A stretch of 64,000 nt of DNA from DATIKM01 sp035477595 (GTDB taxonomy: Bacteria > Armatimonadota > Chthonomonadetes > Chthonomonadales > CAJBBX01): NCBI GenBank assembly GCA_035477595.1, contig DATIKM010000038.1, positions 15,237 through 79,236 on the forward strand, read 5' to 3'. This document shows positions 47,325 through 55,028 of the stretch, piece after piece. Both the position numbers and the translations under genes were made by a program. The notes under the pieces were generated by a model, which saw only the letters and a program-made list of their open reading frames with translations, was not told the DNA's origin and made no database searches. Each line of letters starts with the position of its first letter. Position 1 is the first letter of the stretch.

Positions 47325-48316
47325 GCGCGGAAACGGAGGTCATCGACCGGCTTGATCGCCGCGCGCACCGGCTCTGCCAGCGTCTGCGGCCGCGCGCCTC
47401 CGCGAGGCGTCTGCTCGACGGTCCGCGCGACGGGCGTCCGGCCGCTCTGGATGATGCGGCATTGTTGCTCCGGCTGCGCCAGGCGAGGCGGTGGCGCGAG
47501 ACGGCTGCCACCGCCTGGGCGCTGGGGCAGCCCGAGCTCTCCTCCGCGTACGGAGTGGAGGCCTCCCGGTGGCTGGCGCAACTGGCGCTCAGCAAGTGCT
47601 GGGAGGACACCGGGGTGCGGCTGGCCGCCGCGAGCCTGGTGGCATCCGTCGCCGGCTGCATCATCCTGGGCATGGGCCTGTCGTTCGGCGCGTGGTTCTC
47701 CGTGTTCCTGCTCTGCGTCATCGCTCTGTGGCCAGTCTATGCGGCGCTGGACGACGCGCGGTTCAGCTTCACGCGCGCGGTCGCCGTCGTGGCGCTGAGC
47801 CGCATCGGCGAGCCGGACACCGCTCACGTGGTTGCACGCGCCACCACAGACACCCTGAAGGGCAACCAGACCCTGGGCAGCGGCCTCGTGCGCCGCGCCG
47901 CCGCGGCGGCGCTCCCCAGCGCCCTACGGCGACTGACCGACCAGCACTACGGCGCCGTGCCGGCGGCGCTACCGGCCGCGCTCGGGGCGGCACTAAACTC
48001 CGGCGACCGAAGCGTGCAACTCGCCGCCCTGAAGGGCCTGGCGCATGTCGGGCGCGGGGTTGATGCCGCGGCGGTGCGGCGGTTTGCCTCCCGTGCGCCG
48101 GAAGGCGAGGCGCGCGAGGCCGCGGAATGCACACTCGCCGTGCTCGAGGAGCGGCTGAGGCTGGAACAGGACTCTCAGTCGCTCCTGCGCGCCGGCGAGG
48201 CGCCGCGCGACGACGGCCTGCTTCTGCGCATGGCGGGCGTCCCCGCGGACCAGCAGCAGCGGCTCCTGACGCCTGCGGGCGAGCCAGGTGACACGGAGGA
48301 GGTAGGCAGGGCATGA
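47321..48316 (+). CDS. membrane protein with HEAT-like helical repeats
   Basis: A 331-residue protein. Residues about 1-95 are soluble and helical. Two hydrophobic helices follow (about 98-145, VASVAGCIILGMGLSFGAW and VFLLCVIALWPVYAAL). The C-terminal half has HEAT-like repeats (AVAVVALSRIGEPDTAHVV, LAALKGLAHVGRGVDAAAV). It lies between the ATPase and permease genes, overlapping the permease start (ATGA), so it is probably a third subunit or regulator of that transporter. I do not recognise a family with this layout. Confidence 0.7.
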   Translation: MSAETEVIDRLDRRAHRLCQRLRPRASARRLLDGPRDGRPAALDDAALLLRLRQARRWRETAATAWALGQPELSSAYGVEASRWLAQLALSKCWEDTGVRLAAASLVASVAGCIILGMGLSFGAWFSVFLLCVIALWPVYAALDDARFSFTRAVAVVALSRIGEPDTAHVVARATTDTLKGNQTLGSGLVRRAAAAALPSALRRLTDQHYGAVPAALPAALGAALNSGDRSVQLAALKGLAHVGRGVDAAAVRRFASRAPEGEAREAAECTLAVLEERLRLEQDSQSLLRAGEAPRDDGLLLRMAGVPADQQQRLLTPAGEPGDTEEVGRA

Positions 48317-49539
48317 GCCGCGTGTTCATGATCGCCTGGCATGAGTACCACCACACGGTGCGCCGAAAGGAGTTCGTGCTCCTCACGCTGGGCCTGCCGG
48401 TTCTGATCCTCGTACTCGGTGGGGTCAGCGCCGTCGGAAGTATCATGGCCGCAAGCGCTCTGCGCACCAGTCAGCCGAGGGCCGTTGGCGTAGTCGACCG
48501 GAGCGGCGCTCTACGCTTCCAGCCACATGGCGTGCAGGCCACCCCCGTGCGCGTCTACACGGACGAGGAGGCCGGCAGGCTCGACGTGCGGCGGGGCGTC
48601 ATCGCGGCGCTCGTGGTCGTCGGGCCGGAGTACATCGCGACCGGCGACGTGTCGGTGTACCGCAAGGGCGGGGGCATTCTGACCGCGGGCGAGGGACCCG
48701 CGCTCGGCCCCCTGCTGACGCGCGCGGTCCTGTCGGCGCGATCCACGGACGAGCGCCTCGTGCGTCGCGCCGTGGAGCCTACCGGTCCCCGCGGGGCCCG
48801 CGCCTACGTCATCGACCGGGACGGCCGGTTCGTGCCGCGCAGCGTGGCCCGCGAGGCGGCGCGTTTCGTGGTGCCTTACGCATTCACCATCCTCCTGACG
48901 ATGTCGATCTTCTTCTCGGCCTCTTACCTGCTGCGGGGCGTTGCGGAGGAGAAGGAGAACCGCGTCATCGAGGTGGTTCTCTCGTCGGTCACAGCGTCCG
49001 AGCTGCTGAGCGGTAAGCTGGTGGGCCTCGGCGCTGTAGGGCTGACCCAGGTGGGTGTCTGGCTCGCATTCGGCGCCGCACCGGCGCTTACGCGCTTCGG
49101 CGACGTGGTGACCGTCACGCCCGCGGCGGTCGCCTGGGTGGCGCTCTTCTTCATACTGGGCTACGCGCTGTACGCGACGCTGATGACCGGCGTCGGTGCG
49201 CTGGGCACCAACTACCGCGAGAGCCAGCAGATCACGGGCGCCATCTCGTTCGCAGCGTTCATTCCCTTCCTGTTCATCCCAATACTCGTCGAGTTCCCTA
49301 ACGGAGCGCTGGCCCGCACCTTCTCCTACATCCCGTTCACGGCGCCCACCACGATGGTGCTGCGGCTGACCGCCGCAGACGTCCCTCCTGTCGACATCGC
49401 GCTCGCCGCGCTTTCGCTGGTCGCTGCAACATGGCTCTTCCTCCGCCTGGCGGCGCGCCTGTTCCGGTTCGGTCTGCTGATCTACGGCAAGCGCCCCGGC
49501 TGGCGGGAGACGCTCCGTGTGCTGCGCCAGGCTTCCTGA
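48313..49539 (+). CDS. ABC-2 type permease (NatB-like)
   Basis: A 408-residue permease. One N-terminal helix (VLLTLGLPVLILVLGGVSA, residues about 20-40) is followed by a large extracytoplasmic domain to about residue 180. Five or six C-terminal helices start at FVVPYAFTILLTMSIFF. The ENRVIEVVLSSVTASELLSGK segment is the conserved coupling region of NatB-type exporters. A GGAGGAGG-like site precedes the start, which overlaps the HEAT-like gene. With the ATPase it forms an exporter of unknown cargo. Confidence 0.9.
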   Translation: MSRVFMIAWHEYHHTVRRKEFVLLTLGLPVLILVLGGVSAVGSIMAASALRTSQPRAVGVVDRSGALRFQPHGVQATPVRVYTDEEAGRLDVRRGVIAALVVVGPEYIATGDVSVYRKGGGILTAGEGPALGPLLTRAVLSARSTDERLVRRAVEPTGPRGARAYVIDRDGRFVPRSVAREAARFVVPYAFTILLTMSIFFSASYLLRGVAEEKENRVIEVVLSSVTASELLSGKLVGLGAVGLTQVGVWLAFGAAPALTRFGDVVTVTPAAVAWVALFFILGYALYATLMTGVGALGTNYRESQQITGAISFAAFIPFLFIPILVEFPNGALARTFSYIPFTAPTTMVLRLTAADVPPVDIALAALSLVAATWLFLRLAARLFRFGLLIYGKRPGWRETLRVLRQAS

Positions 49540-49890
49540 GCCGGCCTTCATGTCACCTCCGCGCACGCTCGCGCGTCTAATGGGTGGACGGCGCACGCTC
49601 TGAACTGACGGGTGCGGGCTAAGCCAATCGGTCACCCGGCCGACCGGCAGACCCCACGCGGATCGCGGATCGCAGTGCCCGCGAACGGCTCGGCGGACGG
49701 ACTGCCGGAGCCGACGGGGGCGGGCATTGGCGCTCCGCCTAGAAGCGGCTGGTCACGCAGGCCGATCCCGAGACCGGGGGCCTGGCAGACCGCTCGCACC
49801 GGAGGCACACGCGCTGCTCGGGCGCGAGGCAGCTCTGCTGCTCCGCGCCCGAGCCGCAATTCGGCGCCTGAGTCGCGCCGAGGGGGAGCA
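49540..49890. other. 351-base gap before the pseudopilin gene
   Basis: No frame, hairpin or riboswitch pattern that I recognise. A cyclic-di-GMP (GEMM) riboswitch was looked for because of the pilin-type gene downstream and was not seen. Confidence 0.45.
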
Positions 49891-50727
49891 ATGCGAGCGC
49901 AAGGGGTCAGGCGGCGCGCCGGCTTCACGCTGATCGAGCTCCTCACGGTGATGGCCATCCTGGCCATCCTCGCTGCGCTCATCTTCCCGGTCCTCTCGAC
50001 GGCGAGGGAGATGGCCAGAGGCACGAAGTGTCTATCGGGGCTTCGGCAGATCGGCCTGGCCCTGACGACCTACCTGCAGGACTACGACGACACCTACCCG
50101 ATGAGCCGGTTTCCCGATGCGGCCCGCCCCAAGACCGGCTGCACGGCGCCGCCGGGCGCGAACTACCCTGCCACCGGGCTCCACGGCACGAGCTGGAACT
50201 GGAAGCGCGCCATTCACCCGTACGTCCGGAACCGCGACGTCTACCAGTGTCCCAGCAACCGGTATGCGTGGCGTCGGGGCGGCTACAACGACTTCCCTGG
50301 AGACGAGTCGAACGCTCACTACCCTCCCTCGGAGCACCTGGCCAACTCCTACGCCCTTAACGGCAGCTTCTTCCACGAGGCGGTGCCAGCGTGCTGGTAC
50401 GGGGAGCGCTGGGAGCGTCCTCGCCATGCGGCGGAGATCGAGAACCCTTCGCGGCTGATCCTGCTCCTGGAGTCGCGGCACAGCTACCCTGACCTCGGGA
50501 GCTGGTACATCGCGCAGCGTGCTCCGACCGACACACCCGGCGAGTACACGCGGGACGGCCCATTCCAGTCGCACCTGAGAGCATCCAACTGGCTCTTCGC
50601 CGACCTACACGCCAGACGACTGCGGCTCGCCGCCACCTGCGCGGACGGCGGCATGTGGTCGGACCGCTTCCCGGACCGAGGGAACGGCTGCCTGATGCTG
50701 CACGCCATGGCGGACGAGTATCGGTAG
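49891..50727 (+). CDS. type II/IV pseudopilin-like protein, DUF1559 type
   Basis: A 278-residue protein with GGGGGAG before the ATG. The prepilin motif RRAGFTLIELLTVMAILAIL is at residues 8-27, with cleavage expected after Gly. The remainder is the DUF1559-type globular domain: SGLRQIGLALTTYLQDYDDTYP and a C-terminal SNWLFADLHARRL in the place of the family's FADGH. Such proteins are abundant in Planctomycetota and Armatimonadota. It is probably a minor pseudopilin or a surface protein processed by a prepilin peptidase. Confidence 0.88.
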   Translation: MRAQGVRRRAGFTLIELLTVMAILAILAALIFPVLSTAREMARGTKCLSGLRQIGLALTTYLQDYDDTYPMSRFPDAARPKTGCTAPPGANYPATGLHGTSWNWKRAIHPYVRNRDVYQCPSNRYAWRRGGYNDFPGDESNAHYPPSEHLANSYALNGSFFHEAVPACWYGERWERPRHAAEIENPSRLILLLESRHSYPDLGSWYIAQRAPTDTPGEYTRDGPFQSHLRASNWLFADLHARRLRLAATCADGGMWSDRFPDRGNGCLMLHAMADEYR

Positions 50728-50753
50728 CGCGTCCGCTGCAGCCGATGCTGAAC

Positions 50754-50779
50754 CGGGGCCGGCTGGAGCGCCGGCCCCG
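50754..50779 (+). terminator. terminator after the pseudopilin gene
   Basis: A perfect 10-base stem (CGGGGCCGGC with GCCGGCCCCG), 6-base loop and a following CTTGATTTGA, 27 bases after the stop. Confidence 0.65.
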
Positions 50780-50892
50780 CTTGATTTGACTCGCCCTCGG
50801 GCCCTGTGCTACACTCGCGCGCTCACGAACGGGTGGCATGCCGGATGTCGCTGTGCAGCTCGCGGCGGCGCCGGCCAGGAGAGGAGAGACGA

Positions 50893-51579
50893 GTGGCGCA
50901 TGCCCTTGGCTCCCCGCGTTCGCGCAGCGCGTTACTGGTCTGGGCTCCGCTCGGGCTGGCCAGCGCGGTGGCCCTGTGCAGTGCGATCGCGGGCGCCGAA
51001 GACACCATTCGGAACCCCGCAACGAACCGTGTCGTGCGGAATGAGACGAGGAGGGAGGCCATCCCTCATGCCTCGGTCGTACGTCCCGGACGGGACATGA
51101 CGGCCGGCGCGAGCAAGACGATCCAGCGCGGGCGGAACGGCGAACGGCTGGTGACGTACCGCGTGGTCCTCGAAGGCGGCAGGGAGCGCTCTCGCGACGC
51201 GATCTCCTCAAGGGTCGTGCGGAGGCCCGTGCCCGAGATCACCATGATCGGTGGGCGCGGGAGGTACCCGTCCCGAGGAGGCTACGCCTCCGGCAGACGG
51301 GTTCTTACGATGGTCGCCACCGGCTACGACCCGCTCCCGGCGGGGAGTCAGATGACGGGACGCACCGCCACCGGGCTGAAGGCGGGGCACGGTGTGGTTG
51401 CGGTGGACCCCAGTTTCATCCCGCTAGGGACCCGCCTGTACATCGAGGGCTATGGCTACGCGATCGCAGCCGACATTGGCGGCTCGATCAGGGGCAACCG
51501 GATAGATCTGGGCCACGACACCCGCAAGCGGGCGATGGCGGTCGGGAGACGGCTGGTCCGCGTGCACATTCTGGACTGA
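50893..51579 (+). CDS. G5 and 3D domain cell-wall protein (YabE-like)
   Basis: A 228-residue exported protein. The GTG at 50893 has GAGGAGAG directly upstream. A signal helix (ALLVWAPLGLASAVALCSAI) is followed by a G5 domain (SKTIQRGRNGERLVTYRVVL, then PVPEITMIGG) and a 3D domain (ATGYDPLPAG, TATGLKAGHGVVAVDP, IPLGTRLYIEGYGYAIAAD, IDLGHDTRKRAMAVGRR). The three Asp residues of the 3D motif are present. 3D domains belong to lytic transglycosylases that remodel peptidoglycan. The gene stands directly before rsmA, as yabE stands near ksgA in Bacillus, where rnmV lies between. Confidence 0.88.
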   Translation: MAHALGSPRSRSALLVWAPLGLASAVALCSAIAGAEDTIRNPATNRVVRNETRREAIPHASVVRPGRDMTAGASKTIQRGRNGERLVTYRVVLEGGRERSRDAISSRVVRRPVPEITMIGGRGRYPSRGGYASGRRVLTMVATGYDPLPAGSQMTGRTATGLKAGHGVVAVDPSFIPLGTRLYIEGYGYAIAADIGGSIRGNRIDLGHDTRKRAMAVGRRLVRVHILD

Positions 51580-51601
51580 TCGCTCCGCGGTCACGATTCC
51601 C

Positions 51602-51633
51602 GAGAGGGGCCGTCGCAGGCGACGGCCCCTCTC
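51602..51633 (+). terminator. strong hairpin between the 3D gene and rsmA
   Basis: A perfect 15-base stem (GAGAGGGGCCGTCGC with GCGACGGCCCCTCTC) and 2-base loop, 22 bases after the 3D gene stop. No T-tract. Confidence 0.65.
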
Positions 51634-51674
51634 CCATTCGGCCACGTCGTCGCCCTGAAGGGACCGCCGCGCCC

Positions 51675-52583
51675 ATGAACGATGCGCCCTCGCCCTACGG
51701 CGCTGCCAGCCTGCTCCGGCGGCACGGAGTACGCCCGCGCAAGCGGTGGGGCCAGAACTTCCTCTGCGACGCCCGCACGGCGGAGCGCATCGCGAGCGCT
51801 GCCGATGCGCAGTCGGGCGAGGGGGTCCTCGAGATTGGCGCGGGCGTCGGCGCCCTCACGCTGAGCCTGGCGCGCCGCTTCGAGCGCGTGGTAGCGGTGG
51901 AGATCGACCCGCTGCTCGCGCCCGTCCTCGACGAGACCGTCGGCCACCTGGCCAACGTGGCCCTGGTGCAGCAGGACTTCCTCGAGGCGCCGGTGGGGCC
52001 CTTGCTGGATGCGGCGTTCGGCCAGGGCGGAGGGGCCGTCGTAGCCAACATCCCCTACTGCATCAGCACGCCGATAGTGGAGCGCCTCCTTGATCACGCG
52101 AGCCGCGTACGGCGCATCGTGCTGCTCGTGCAGCGGGAATTTGCCGCCCGGCTTGCCGCCCGGCCCGCCAGTAAGTCCTACGGCTCGCTCTCCGTGTTCG
52201 CGCAGTACCACGCTCGCGTCCACGCGCCCGCGGTGGTGTCGAGGAACGTCTTCCACCCGAAGCCGGACGTGGAGAGCGCCATCGCGGTTCTGGACCCGAT
52301 CCCGGGCGGCGCCGTGGGCGATGTCGCGCCCGAGTCGCTCTTCCGGGTAGTGCGGGCGGCGTTCGGCCAGCGGCGCAAGACGCTGGCCAACGCTCTTGCA
52401 GGTGCCGGGTTCGAGAGGACCGCCGTAATCGAGGCGGCACGCGCATGTCAGGTTGGCCCGGAGCGGCGCGGGGAGACGCTCTCGCTCGAGGAGTTTGCAC
52501 GGCTCGCGCGCCTGCTCTCTGGCAGCGATCACGACGAGCCGAGCGGCGAGCTCAGGCGGGTCAGCGCTGTTCAGCCGCCCTGA
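51675..52583 (+). CDS. rsmA: 16S rRNA (adenine-N6,N6)-dimethyltransferase
   Basis: A 302-residue KsgA/RsmA enzyme that dimethylates two adjacent adenines near the 3' end of 16S rRNA using SAM. Motifs present are PRKRWGQNFLCD, the SAM site VLEIGAGVGALTLSLA, the acidic VEIDPLLAP and the catalytic NIPYCISTP. The C-terminal FHPKPDVESAI and FGQRRKTLANAL are typical. Its 3' end overlaps the convergent gene at 52561 by 23 bases. Confidence 0.96.
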   Translation: MNDAPSPYGAASLLRRHGVRPRKRWGQNFLCDARTAERIASAADAQSGEGVLEIGAGVGALTLSLARRFERVVAVEIDPLLAPVLDETVGHLANVALVQQDFLEAPVGPLLDAAFGQGGGAVVANIPYCISTPIVERLLDHASRVRRIVLLVQREFAARLAARPASKSYGSLSVFAQYHARVHAPAVVSRNVFHPKPDVESAIAVLDPIPGGAVGDVAPESLFRVVRAAFGQRRKTLANALAGAGFERTAVIEAARACQVGPERRGETLSLEEFARLARLLSGSDHDEPSGELRRVSAVQPP

Positions 52584-52908
52584 CGGCCGCCGCCAGCCGG
52601 ATCGCCAGCACGTCCGCGTCGCGCGTCGAGCCGGCCACAACCCGGCCGTACTGCTCGTTGCCGTCGGGGCCCGGCCAGGACACGTCCACGCGGCCGTTCT
52701 TGCTGTGCGCAAGGAATGCGAGGCACTGGCGGCAAACGTTCTTGGCAGCCTGAGCGGACCCGACTTCCACTCGCAGCGTTCGATCCGCGGCCTCCTCGGC
52801 GTCATCCATCGGTGGCGCTTGGGGCACATGCATTTTGGGGAGCATCCGCTCGGCGAACGCCTGCCGCTCGTGTGCGGCGGCAAAGGTAAGGGCAACGACT
52901 ACTGCCAT
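52561..52908 (-). CDS. hypothetical protein, possibly exported
   Basis: A 115-residue protein with GGGAGG six bases before its ATG. A short hydrophobic N-terminus (VVVALTFAAAHERQAFA) may be a weak signal. The body has two Cys (NVCRQCLAF) and a helix-strand pattern that I do not recognise. Its start codon shares two bases with the start of the divergent gene at 52907. Confidence 0.6.
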   Translation of the reverse strand: MAVVVALTFAAAHERQAFAERMLPKMHVPQAPPMDDAEEAADRTLRVEVGSAQAAKNVCRQCLAFLAHSKNGRVDVSWPGPDGNEQYGRVVAGSTRDADVLAIRLAAAVRAAEQR

Positions 52909-54277
52909 GGATGTCCTCCCGTTCTGGCGCCGCCAGCTCGAGCGCCTCGCCCGTAGGTTCTACCGACGCGCCGGTATACCTGCCTGCGCTTTGGTCGCTT
53001 GCCTTGCGCCCTCAGCGGCGCCCGCTGATCCCCCGGTGTTCTCCCGCGAGGAGCGCGAGCGGCTGGTGGCGTTCTGGAACGCGCCGGGTCGCTATCGCAT
53101 CGAGCCGGCCGATCCGCCGGGCCGGCTGTGGAGGGTCCGCCAGACGCCGGACGGCTCGCGATGGCTTCTTGCCGTACAGCGCGCTGCCCTGGGCCGGGGC
53201 AAGCGCCCGCCGAATCGCGACGCCGGCCTCCGCGACGCCCGGCCGGAGTGGGATGCCTGGATTGCCGCGCGATGGGAGCGCGACCGATGGGAGGCGGCGC
53301 GCCTGGCTGCCGTCCTGAACGGGCTCGCCCCTCCTGCGGGGACAGAGCCCCCGCAGGCAGGCCCGATCCCGGACGACCTCGCGGAGGCGGCGGGCGCTCC
53401 GCCTGCCCTCACGGCGGCCGTGGCGCCCCGAGCCTACCGGGTGACTCTGGATGACGGCTCGACGGTCCGCTACACGGACCAGGTCGCTGTGCGTCCGCGC
53501 TTCGCCCACTTCCGACATCCCCAGGGCGTGTCTGAGGCAGGCACTCCGCTCAGCCACGTTCCGGCCGAAGACGTGGCCGCGGTGTTCCGCCAGGCGGGGC
53601 TCAGCCCCAGCGCCGTCCGGGCATTCCTCGCGGTGAGCCGACTGGAGGGCGGATTCGACTCGGTCAATACCTTCGACACTGGCGGCGTTTCGGTTGGCTT
53701 CCTGCAGTTCGCGGCGTTGGAGGACGGCCGGGGATCCCTGGCCGCGGTGTTGGCCCGAATGCGCGCGGACAGCCCTCGCGACTACGAGCGCGACTTCCGT
53801 GCCTACGGCATCGATGTTGATGCCTCCGGCGCCCTGACGGTTGTCGACCCGTCGACGGGCACTGAGCTTCGCGGGGCCGAAGCCGTCCGGGGCTGCATCG
53901 ACGACAAGCGCCTCGTGGCTGTGTTCCAGCAGGCGGGCAGGCGTCCCGCGTTCCGGCTTGCGCAGGCGCGGACGGCGGCCGCGATGTTCTGGCCCGCCGC
54001 CTCCGAGGTTCGTGCCACGGTGGGTAGCCGCGTTCTGACGGCGCGCATCTCCGAGGTCGTGCGCTCGGAGGCCGGTCTGGCGACGCTGCTCGACCGCAAG
54101 GTGAACCGGGGCTCGCTGGAGCCCTTCGCGGACGTCGTGCGTCGTGTGGCAGAAAGGGAGGGCCTTACGGACCTCCGCGCGGCGACCCGCTGGGAGCGCG
54201 AGATCGTAGCGGCGCTTCGCTTCCGGGCGGACTTCCTTGAGGACCCGACGCTCACTCAACCGCGCGCCGCGCGCTGA
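52907..54277 (+). CDS. exported protein with lysozyme-like domain
   Basis: A 456-residue protein. After a basic N-terminus, a hydrophobic segment (GIPACALVACLAPSAAPA) acts as a probable signal. Residues about 45-180 are charged and unassigned. Residues about 215-345 look like a lysozyme-like fold: AFLAVSRLEGGFDSVNTFDTG with a candidate catalytic Glu, and VSVGFLQFAALEDGRGSL, which resembles the G-x-Q-F pattern of peptidoglycan lytic enzymes. A helical tail ends the protein. Start at 52907 is chosen for position; the ribosome binding site is poor. Peptidoglycan cleavage is plausible but unproven. Confidence 0.6.
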   Translation: MDVLPFWRRQLERLARRFYRRAGIPACALVACLAPSAAPADPPVFSREERERLVAFWNAPGRYRIEPADPPGRLWRVRQTPDGSRWLLAVQRAALGRGKRPPNRDAGLRDARPEWDAWIAARWERDRWEAARLAAVLNGLAPPAGTEPPQAGPIPDDLAEAAGAPPALTAAVAPRAYRVTLDDGSTVRYTDQVAVRPRFAHFRHPQGVSEAGTPLSHVPAEDVAAVFRQAGLSPSAVRAFLAVSRLEGGFDSVNTFDTGGVSVGFLQFAALEDGRGSLAAVLARMRADSPRDYERDFRAYGIDVDASGALTVVDPSTGTELRGAEAVRGCIDDKRLVAVFQQAGRRPAFRLAQARTAAAMFWPAASEVRATVGSRVLTARISEVVRSEAGLATLLDRKVNRGSLEPFADVVRRVAEREGLTDLRAATRWEREIVAALRFRADFLEDPTLTQPRAAR

Positions 54278-54290
54278 CTGCGCCGCCGGG

Positions 54291-55028
54291 CTATGGCTCG
54301 CGCAGGATCCGCTCCAGATCGTCTATAGACCTGAGGTGCAGGCGCGGGTCAGCGAGCATGTCGCGCAGCTCCACCAGGCCTCGCACCGACTCGCCGACCT
54401 TCCAGGCGGCGCCGAGTGCACCTTCTAGCCTGGAGCGCATTTGGGGGCCATCGGCCTCCGCCAGCAGGTCCTCTATCGTGGCAGTGATCACGAACAGCGG
54501 GTTGTTGATCCGGTGCGTGAGCCGGTTGGCGATCTGCCGCACGAGATCGTGGCGCGGCGCCTCCAAGTGCGCTCGATGGCGCGCAACGTCGCTCTCCGGG
54601 CCGACGTCCGTGCAACTGAGGATGGCGCAGCGGCTCGGTTCGCACAGCCGACTCGCGACCGCACAGTAGGCGCAGTGCGCGCCCTGCCAGGTGAACCGCA
54701 GGCTGTCGACGACGCGCCGCGCGCGGCCGGATAGGATCCCCGCCAGGTGAGGGAGCCACCGCTCCGCCTCGCCCGGCGCTAGCAGATCGGTCAGCAGGGC
54801 GCCCACCGGGTTGGCGAGGCCGGCCTCGTTCGGGCAGGCGTACCGGACCGCCTCTCGCCACGCCGCGTTGGCCCCGAGCACCTGCAGCGATGGCCCCACC
54901 GCCAGCGTGACCCACGGAAGCGCGCCGAGGACCGCGTCGGCCTCGATCATGGATCCGGCGGCCATCCACCCGCGCGCGGTGTCGTCTGCTCGTGCGCCTG
55001 GCACGGGGGCCTGCTCCTTCTGGCTCAC
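54291..55028 (-). CDS. PAS-HisKA-like protein without an ATPase domain
   Basis: A 245-residue protein starting at a GTG that overlaps the DegT stop (GTGA). Residues about 27-120 look like a PAS domain (VTLAVGPSLQVLGANAAWREA). Four Cys lie near residues 115-140 (HCAYCAV, LCEPSRCAI). Residues about 160-240 resemble a histidine-kinase dimerisation helix pair with HRINNPLFVI near residue 172. The HATPase domain that should follow is absent, and the protein ends soon after. It could be a kinase partner, a phosphotransfer protein or a redox sensor using the Cys. Confidence 0.6.
   Translation of the reverse strand: MSQKEQAPVPGARADDTARGWMAAGSMIEADAVLGALPWVTLAVGPSLQVLGANAAWREAVRYACPNEAGLANPVGALLTDLLAPGEAERWLPHLAGILSGRARRVVDSLRFTWQGAHCAYCAVASRLCEPSRCAILSCTDVGPESDVARHRAHLEAPRHDLVRQIANRLTHRINNPLFVITATIEDLLAEADGPQMRSRLEGALGAAWKVGESVRGLVELRDMLADPRLHLRSIDDLERILREP

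Noticed and set aside
49540..49890. Possible cyclic-di-GMP riboswitch before the pseudopilin gene
   Set aside because: The GEMM core sequences and a matching fold were not found.
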